Assembly (NCBI RefSeq): GCF_000315425.1
Contig: NZ_JH992927.1
Coordinates: forward strand, 1-36,028
DNA from: Massilia timonae CCUG 45783
Lineage (GTDB): Bacteria > Pseudomonadota > Gammaproteobacteria > Burkholderiales > Burkholderiaceae_D
Reading direction: 5' to 3'
Length of the DNA stretch: 36,028 bases
Below the pieces are notes generated by a model that was given only the letters and a program-made list of their open reading frames with translations, did not search any database and was not told where the DNA came from. A program made the translations under genes and the position numbers. Below are positions 31,584-36,028 of this stretch, in pieces (the first letter of the stretch is position 1; every line of letters starts with the position of its first letter).

Positions 31584-31606
31584 ATCCAAGGACTTCCCTC
31601 GTGATC

Positions 31607-32554
31607 TTACAGGCCGGCCAGCGGCTCGACGTTCGGCACCTGCGCGCCGGTGGTGGAGGCGGTGGTGGTTTCCTGCATCGGCTTCGCTTCCGGCTTGGCC
31701 GTATCCGATTCAGGCTGCTTGGCGGCGACGATGGTCACCGGCGCCGGCGAGATGCGCGGGGTGCGCACCGGGACGTTCTGGCCTTTCGAGACCTTCTTCA
31801 GCAGCTTGTACTCGGCCAGCACCTTGTTGCCATAGCCCGAATCGGTTTCCAGGTCGGCCGCGCCGACATAGGTCTTCAGGCCACCTTCGATCGAGCCGGT
31901 GCGCTTGACGTAATCCTTCAGGATCAGGGCGCCGACACGGATGTTGGCCACCGGGTTCAGTGCTGCCTGCGGACCGCCCACGTCCTCGAACTTGTCGTGG
32001 TGGACCTTGGCCATGACCTGCATCAGGCCCTTGGCGCCCATCGGGCTTTCGGCGAACGGGTTCAGGCCCGATTCGATCGCCATCACCGCCAGGATCAGGA
32101 GCGGATCGAGTTTCAGCTCGTGCGCCGTCAGGTAGGCGGTCGAGACCAGCATATTGGCGGCGTCGCCGGCCACGCGATAACGCTTGGACAGCCAGTTGGT
32201 GACGTATTGCTGCTGCTTGCTGTTGCCCAGCATCGTGTGCGAATCGCGCAGGTGCGTCGTTTCGACGGCCACTGCCTCGACCACCGCCTTGGGCGTCGGC
32301 GCGACTGGCGCAACCGGTGCGGCCACGGCAACGACGACTGGCTGCGGATGCAGCATCTCAGAGACGCGTTTGGCGAAACTGTCATTGGTGTACAGCAGCG
32401 CCAGCATGGCGACTGCGGTCAGACCGAATACGGTCAGGGTAGTGCGTGCGGTTTTCAATAGTCCGCTTGCCGTTTTGCTCACGGAAGACCACGTGATTGG
32501 CTGGCTGGCCATGGATTGCACGAGCCTTGCGCTCGTGATAAAACGATGAAACAT
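31607..32554 (-). CDS. Membrane-anchored lytic transglycosylase (SLT domain)
   Basis: A 315-residue protein with one transmembrane helix (about 38-56, TTLTVFGLTAVAMLALLYT) followed by a Pro/Val/Ala linker and an SLT domain (about 115-260). The catalytic Glu is E161 in AVMAIESGLNPFAES, and GAKGLMQVM is the second family motif. It cleaves peptidoglycan strands to anhydro-muropeptides in the periplasm. The C-terminus is a low-complexity, Thr/Pro-rich tail. ATG 32554 is chosen because GGGGA lies seven bases upstream; an in-frame TTG at 32578 is less likely. It is transcribed alone. Confidence 0.9.
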   Translation of the reverse strand: MFHRFITSARLVQSMASQPITWSSVSKTASGLLKTARTTLTVFGLTAVAMLALLYTNDSFAKRVSEMLHPQPVVVAVAAPVAPVAPTPKAVVEAVAVETTHLRDSHTMLGNSKQQQYVTNWLSKRYRVAGDAANMLVSTAYLTAHELKLDPLLILAVMAIESGLNPFAESPMGAKGLMQVMAKVHHDKFEDVGGPQAALNPVANIRVGALILKDYVKRTGSIEGGLKTYVGAADLETDSGYGNKVLAEYKLLKKVSKGQNVPVRTPRISPAPVTIVAAKQPESDTAKPEAKPMQETTTASTTGAQVPNVEPLAGL

Positions 32555-33029
32555 CGAATTTTCCCCTTGTCGCGGCAAAAGAGATCCCGTCGTGTCGCTC
32601 TAAGCGAAACGCAGAATGTGTTTTGCCGTGCATCAGAAAATCGTTTGTCGCCGCGACGCGGCCGACTAACGCCGTCATTGCTTTGCTTCAGCTGGCTGCT
32701 AACCCGTAGGGCAGGGACCAGTGGCTCAACAACTGTCTCGGGGGTTTGGGCAGACGCCCAAGAGAAAACACTCCTTAAAATGTCATATGGGGCCCCGACC
32801 CCGTGAATGCATGAGAACGGCTAAAATTGTGGCAAAAAAAGTAAGGCCGTCTCATCAAGTAGGACGGATTGTAGGGGCGGAGCTTATATCAAGTCAACCC
32901 TAGCACGTTCGGCTCTTATAACTTTTGGTTCTGATGAGGCGGCCTTCCAAATGGAAAGACTTGACGAATCAATCACTTGGCACCACCCTCTCACTTACGT
33001 TCTGCAATCGAAGAAATGCACAAAACTTG
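32555..33029. other. 475-base intergenic region between the transglycosylase gene and ubiD
   Basis: No convincing gene. The region is distinctly AT-richer than its neighbours, so it probably holds the divergent promoters. TATAAC near 32918 and TAAAAT near 32775 and 32822 are -10-like, but none has a good -35. A hairpin TTGGGC-AGAC-GCCCAA lies near 32748. A larger inverted repeat is at 32811-32855: ATGAGAACGGC against GCCGTCTCAT, 10 bp with one bulged A and an A-rich 24-base loop. Short open frames here lack ribosome sites and sensible composition. Confidence 0.45.
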
Positions 33030-34514
33030 ATGAAATATACAGACTTGCGAGATTTTTTGGCCCAGCTCGACCGCATGGGCGAGCTCAAACATATTGACAT
33101 TCCGGTATCGCCCAACCTCGAAATGACCGAGATCTGCGATCGCACCCTGCGCGCCGAAGGTCCGGCGCTGCTGTTCCGGCAACCGACCGGGCACACGATC
33201 CCCGTCCTCGGCAACCTGTTCGGCACCCCGAAGCGGGTGGCGCTGGGCATGGGGGCGGAAGATCTGAGCGAGCTGCGCCAGATTGGCCACGTGCTGGCGC
33301 GCCTGAAAGAGCCCGAGCCGCCCAAGGGTTTCAAGGACATCATGGGCATGGGTTCGCTCGTCAAGGCCGTATGGGACATGGCGCCGAAAGAAGTAAAAGG
33401 CGCTCCCTGCCAGGAAATCGTGTGGGAGGGCAAGGACGTCGACCTCGGCCGCCTGCCGATCCAGCACTGCTGGCCGGGCGACGTCGCGCCCCTGATCACC
33501 TGGGGTCTGGTGATCACCAAGGGCCCGAACAAGAAACGCCAGAACCTGGGCATCTATCGCCAGCAGGTGCTGGGGCCCAACAAGGTGATCATGCGCTGGC
33601 TGGCGCACCGCGGCGGCGCGCTCGATTTCCGCGAGCACGCGCTGGCCAATCCGGGCAAGCCGTATCCGATCGCGGTAGCGCTGGGCGCCGACCCGGCCAC
33701 CATCCTGGGCGCCGTGACGCCGGTGCCGGACACGCTGTCCGAATACCAGTTCGCCGGCCTGCTGCGCGGCAGTCGCACCTCGCTGACCAAGGCGATCGGC
33801 AGCGAATTGATGGTGCCTGCCTCCGCCGAGATCGTGCTCGAAGGGCATATCTACCCGGATGAGAACCACCCGTCCGGCTTCGAGCACGCGCTCGAAGGGC
33901 CGTATGGCGACCACACCGGCTACTATAATGAACAGGACAGTTTCCCGGTGTTTACCATCGACCGCATCACGATGCGGCGCGATCCGATCTATCACTCGAC
34001 CTATACCGGCAAGCCGCCGGATGAGCCGGCCGTGCTGGGCGTGGCGCTGAACGAAGTCTTCATCCCGCTGCTGCAGAAGCAGTTCACCGAGATCACCGAC
34101 TTCTACCTGCCGCCGGAAGGCTGCAGCTACCGCATGGCGGTGGTGCAGATGAAGAAGCAGTATGCGGGCCACGCCAAGCGGGTGATGTTCGGCGTCTGGA
34201 GTTTCCTGCGCCAGTTCATGTATACCAAGTTCATCGTCGTGGTCGACGAGGACGTCAATGTGCGCGACTGGAAAGAGGTGATCTGGGCCATCACGACCCG
34301 CGTCGATCCGACCCGCGACACGGTCATGGTCGATAACACGCCGATCGATTACCTCGACTTCGCTTCGCCGATCAGCGGCCTGGGCAGCAAGATGGGTATC
34401 GATGCCACTAATAAATGGCCGGGTGAAACCAATCGCGAGTGGGGCACACCGATCGTGATGGCGCCTGCGGTCAAGCAGAAGGTGGATGAAATCTGGGGGC
34501 AGTTGGGGCTCTGA
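33030..34514 (+). CDS. ubiD: 4-hydroxy-3-polyprenylbenzoate decarboxylase UbiD
   Basis: Prenylated-FMN-dependent decarboxylase of ubiquinone synthesis (494 aa, normal for the family). MKYTDLRDFLAQLDRMGELKHI is the usual N-terminus, which fixes the start at ATG 33030 despite a weak ribosome site. KKRQNLGIYRQQVLGPNKVIMRWLAHRGGA and the acidic FEHALEGPYGDHTGYYNEQD contain the cofactor and catalytic Arg/Glu region. The C-terminus has DPTRDTVMVDNTPIDYLDFASP. It needs prFMN from UbiX, not seen here. A palindromic GC hairpin follows the stop. Confidence 0.96.
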   Translation: MKYTDLRDFLAQLDRMGELKHIDIPVSPNLEMTEICDRTLRAEGPALLFRQPTGHTIPVLGNLFGTPKRVALGMGAEDLSELRQIGHVLARLKEPEPPKGFKDIMGMGSLVKAVWDMAPKEVKGAPCQEIVWEGKDVDLGRLPIQHCWPGDVAPLITWGLVITKGPNKKRQNLGIYRQQVLGPNKVIMRWLAHRGGALDFREHALANPGKPYPIAVALGADPATILGAVTPVPDTLSEYQFAGLLRGSRTSLTKAIGSELMVPASAEIVLEGHIYPDENHPSGFEHALEGPYGDHTGYYNEQDSFPVFTIDRITMRRDPIYHSTYTGKPPDEPAVLGVALNEVFIPLLQKQFTEITDFYLPPEGCSYRMAVVQMKKQYAGHAKRVMFGVWSFLRQFMYTKFIVVVDEDVNVRDWKEVIWAITTRVDPTRDTVMVDNTPIDYLDFASPISGLGSKMGIDATNKWPGETNREWGTPIVMAPAVKQKVDEIWGQLGL

Positions 34515-34522
34515 CACGAGAA

Positions 34523-34544
34523 GGCCGGCGCCGCGGCGCCGGCC
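34523..34544 (+). terminator. GC-rich palindromic hairpin after ubiD
   Basis: GGCCGGCGCC (34523-34532), GC, GGCGCCGGCC (34535-34544) is a perfect palindrome followed by ATATTT. It lies eight bases after the ubiD stop and is the likely terminator. The 4.5S RNA promoter starts just beyond. Confidence 0.7.
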
Positions 34545-34571
34545 ATATTTCCCCAATCGTTCGCGGTCAGG

Positions 34572-34577
34572 TATAAT
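34572..34577 (+). promoter_or_regulatory. -10 box of the 4.5S RNA promoter
   Basis: Perfect TATAAT at 34572-34577, about five to seven bases before the predicted RNA start. The -35 region around 34548-34554 (TTTCCC) is a weak match. Confidence 0.7.
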
Positions 34578-34581
34578 GGGT

Positions 34582-34683
34582 GCTGGCGGGCCCCTGCGCA
34601 TTGTGGCATGGTTTACCTGGTCAGGTCGGGAACGAAGCAGCCAAAGCCGTTCACCGCAAGTGCCGCAGATCAGGCTCGCCTCT
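34582..34683 (+). ncRNA. ffs: Small signal recognition particle RNA (4.5S RNA)
   Basis: The conserved SRP Alu-less hairpin tip is present: GGTCAGGTCGGGAACGAAGC, with AGCC following, matching the Ffh-binding loop of bacterial 4.5S RNA (GGTCAGGTCCGGAAGGAAGC in E. coli). The ends pair: GGCGGGCC (34585-34592) with GGCTCGCC (34673-34680). A TATAAT box precedes it and a T-rich stretch (TCTTATCTTCTCTCTT) follows as terminator. The exact ends are accurate to a few bases. With Ffh it targets membrane proteins to the translocon. Confidence 0.93.
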
Positions 34684-34704
34684 TATCTTCTCTCTTCCGC
34701 AGCA

Positions 34705-34730
34705 ATTCCCTTTCTGCTATTCCCTTTCTG
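34705..34730 (+). repeat. Short tandem repeat between ffs and dnaX
   Basis: ATTCCCTTTCTG occurs at 34705-34716 and 34719-34730, a period of 14 bases. It lies in the pyrimidine-rich leader after ffs; no function is evident. Confidence 0.5.
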
Positions 34731-34832
34731 TTGTCGCATCGCATTGGCGTTCGCACGCCCATTGCCGCCGTTTTTCATTCCGGTTACACAAGAGCCTGCC
34801 CGCGGATTGTTCGCGACGACCGCCATCTGCGG

Positions 34833-34838
34833 TAAAAT
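34833..34838 (+). promoter_or_regulatory. Candidate -10 box of dnaX, possibly giving a leaderless message
   Basis: TAAAAT at 34833-34838 lies only six bases before the dnaX ATG. No ribosome-binding sequence separates it from the start codon. If it is the true -10 box, transcription would begin at or next to the A of the ATG. The -35 region is poor (TTGTTC at 34807 with a 20-base spacer). Confidence 0.4.
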
Positions 34839-34844
34839 CGTGGC

Positions 34845-36028
34845 ATGTCCTATCAAGTCCTCGCCCGCAAATACCGTCCCAAGAACTTCGAAACGCTGGT
34901 TGGCCAGGAGCACGTCGTCCGTGCGCTGACCCATGCCTTGCGCACGGAGCGGCTGCACCACGCCTATCTGTTCACGGGCACGCGCGGGGTCGGCAAGACC
35001 ACCCTGTCGCGCATCCTGGCCAAGTCGCTCAATTGCACCGGGCCGGACGGGCAGGGCGGCATCACCGCCGAGCCGTGCGGGCAATGCGAGGCTTGCCGCG
35101 CGATCGACGCCGGCCGCTTCGTCGACTATATCGAGATGGACGCGGCGTCCAACCGCGGCGTGGACGAGATGGCCCAGCTGCTGGAACAGGCGGTCTACGC
35201 GCCGAGCAATGCGCGCTTCAAGGTCTATATGATCGACGAGGTGCACATGCTCACCAACCACGCGTTCAACGCGATGCTCAAGACGCTCGAGGAACCGCCG
35301 CCGCACGTCAAGTTCATCCTGGCGACCACCGATCCGCAAAAGATTCCCGTGACGGTGCTGTCGCGCTGCCTCCAGTTCAATCTCAAGCAAATGCCGCCGG
35401 GTCATATCGTCGGCCACCTCGAGAACATCCTGGGCCAGGAGGGCGTGAGCTTCGAGCAGCCCGCGCTGCGCCTGCTGGCGCAAGGCGCGCACGGCTCGAT
35501 GCGCGACGCGCTGTCGCTCACCGACCAGGCGATCGCCTATGCGGCCGGCCAGGTCACGCTCGATGCGGTGCAGGGCATGCTCGGCGCGCTCGACCAATCC
35601 TATCTGGTGCGCCTGCTCGACGCCCTGGCGGGGCAAGATGGCGCCGACCTGATGGCGGTGGCCGACGAGATGGCCAGCCGCAGCCTGTCGTACAACGGCG
35701 CGCTGCAAGACCTGGGCACCTTGCTGCACCGGATCGCGCTGGCGCAGTCGGTGCCCGGCGCCGTGCCGCAAGACTTGCCCGAGCTGGCCGACATCATGCG
35801 CCTGGCCGGCGTCTTCGAGCCGCAGGAAGTGCAGCTGTATTACCAGATCGCCGTGCATGGCCGCAACGAGATCGGCCTGGCGCCGGACGAATATGCGGGC
35901 TTCACCATGACCCTGCTGCGCATGCTGGCCTTTCGCCCCGGACAGGGCGGAGCCGAAGCATCGGCCGCGCCGCCCGCCGCCGCTCCGTTAGGCGCGTCGC
36001 CAGCGCGCGCCGCCGCGGCGGCCGCGGC
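34845..36028 (+). CDS. dnaX: DNA polymerase III subunits gamma and tau (DnaX), 3' end outside window
   Basis: Clamp-loader ATPase; the first 394 residues are present. MSYQVLARKYRPKNFETLVGQ is the universal DnaX start, fixing ATG 34845. Walker A GTRGVGKT is at 45-52. The zinc cysteines are C64, C78, C81 and C84. Walker B is MIDEVHML (DEVH at 131-134) and the SRC arginine finger is at 173-175. Domain III (about 225-360) follows, then an Ala/Pro-rich linker begins where the window ends. The tau-specific region and any programmed frameshift site lie beyond it. ffs is immediately upstream, as in several betaproteobacteria. Confidence 0.96.
   Translation, partial: MSYQVLARKYRPKNFETLVGQEHVVRALTHALRTERLHHAYLFTGTRGVGKTTLSRILAKSLNCTGPDGQGGITAEPCGQCEACRAIDAGRFVDYIEMDAASNRGVDEMAQLLEQAVYAPSNARFKVYMIDEVHMLTNHAFNAMLKTLEEPPPHVKFILATTDPQKIPVTVLSRCLQFNLKQMPPGHIVGHLENILGQEGVSFEQPALRLLAQGAHGSMRDALSLTDQAIAYAAGQVTLDAVQGMLGALDQSYLVRLLDALAGQDGADLMAVADEMASRSLSYNGALQDLGTLLHRIALAQSVPGAVPQDLPELADIMRLAGVFEPQEVQLYYQIAVHGRNEIGLAPDEYAGFTMTLLRMLAFRPGQGGAEASAAPPAAAPLGASPARAAAAAA

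Noticed and set aside
32721..32903. Short open frame in the ubiD upstream region
   Set aside because: No ribosome site, no sensible domain composition and no conserved context.

Overview
The window is high-GC proteobacterial DNA. Gene order and protein character point to a betaproteobacterium of the order Burkholderiales, most likely Oxalobacteraceae (Massilia-like). The evidence is the ybgC-tol-pal-cpoB-tRNA-Lys block, glyA-nrdR, the riboflavin genes linked to nusB, ubiD, and the 4.5S RNA gene just before dnaX. This placement is inferred from recognised protein families and synteny; no database search was run.

Bases 1-5200 are a mobile-element zone. It opens with the 3' end of an IS66-type element. 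A decayed gene for a nitrate/cyanate-type ABC transporter ATPase follows. A complete IS21-type element with a 5-bp target duplication then splits a gene of unknown function. A small upstream gene (87 aa), a terminator and tRNA-Lys come next. A complete ISNCY/IS1202-like element with a 15-bp target duplication sits immediately upstream of the perfect-consensus tRNA-Lys promoter.

Bases 5226-11533 (minus strand) carry the Tol-Pal cell-envelope operon ybgC-tolQ-tolR-tolA-tolB-pal-cpoB, with a strong hairpin between pal and cpoB. Upstream of it, on the same strand, is a ydfG-type dehydrogenase gene. Bases 11660-13726 (plus) hold a promoter, a ZTP (pfl) riboswitch, glyA and nrdR. Bases 13836-17034 are a tightly overlapping minor-pilin operon (pilV, pilW, pilX, pilE-like, fimT-like) with no pilY1. 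It runs directly into ribD and ribE.

Bases 18843-28861 are a reverse-strand block placed between ribE and ribBA. It holds a Fur-controlled iron-uptake operon (TonB-dependent receptor, DUF3649, PepSY membrane protein, DUF3325), an M16 zinc protease and an REC-GAF-PAS-GGDEF-EAL signalling protein. The GGDEF domain looks degenerate and the EAL domain intact. Riboflavin synthesis resumes at 29209 with ribB fused to a zinc-less RibA-like domain, then ribH and nusB. After a terminator and a large REP-like inverted repeat come a membrane-anchored lytic transglycosylase (minus), ubiD, the 4.5S RNA gene ffs, and the first two thirds or so of dnaX, which runs off the window.

I did not find a clearly new multi-gene system. 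The observations most worth a second look are the ZTP riboswitch with an added arm and a possible switching helix, the twin 22-23-bp palindromes spaced 53 bp apart before ribBA, the insertion of the ISNCY element right at the tRNA-Lys promoter, the altered tRNA-Lys acceptor stem facing the mobile zone, and the split riboflavin operon.
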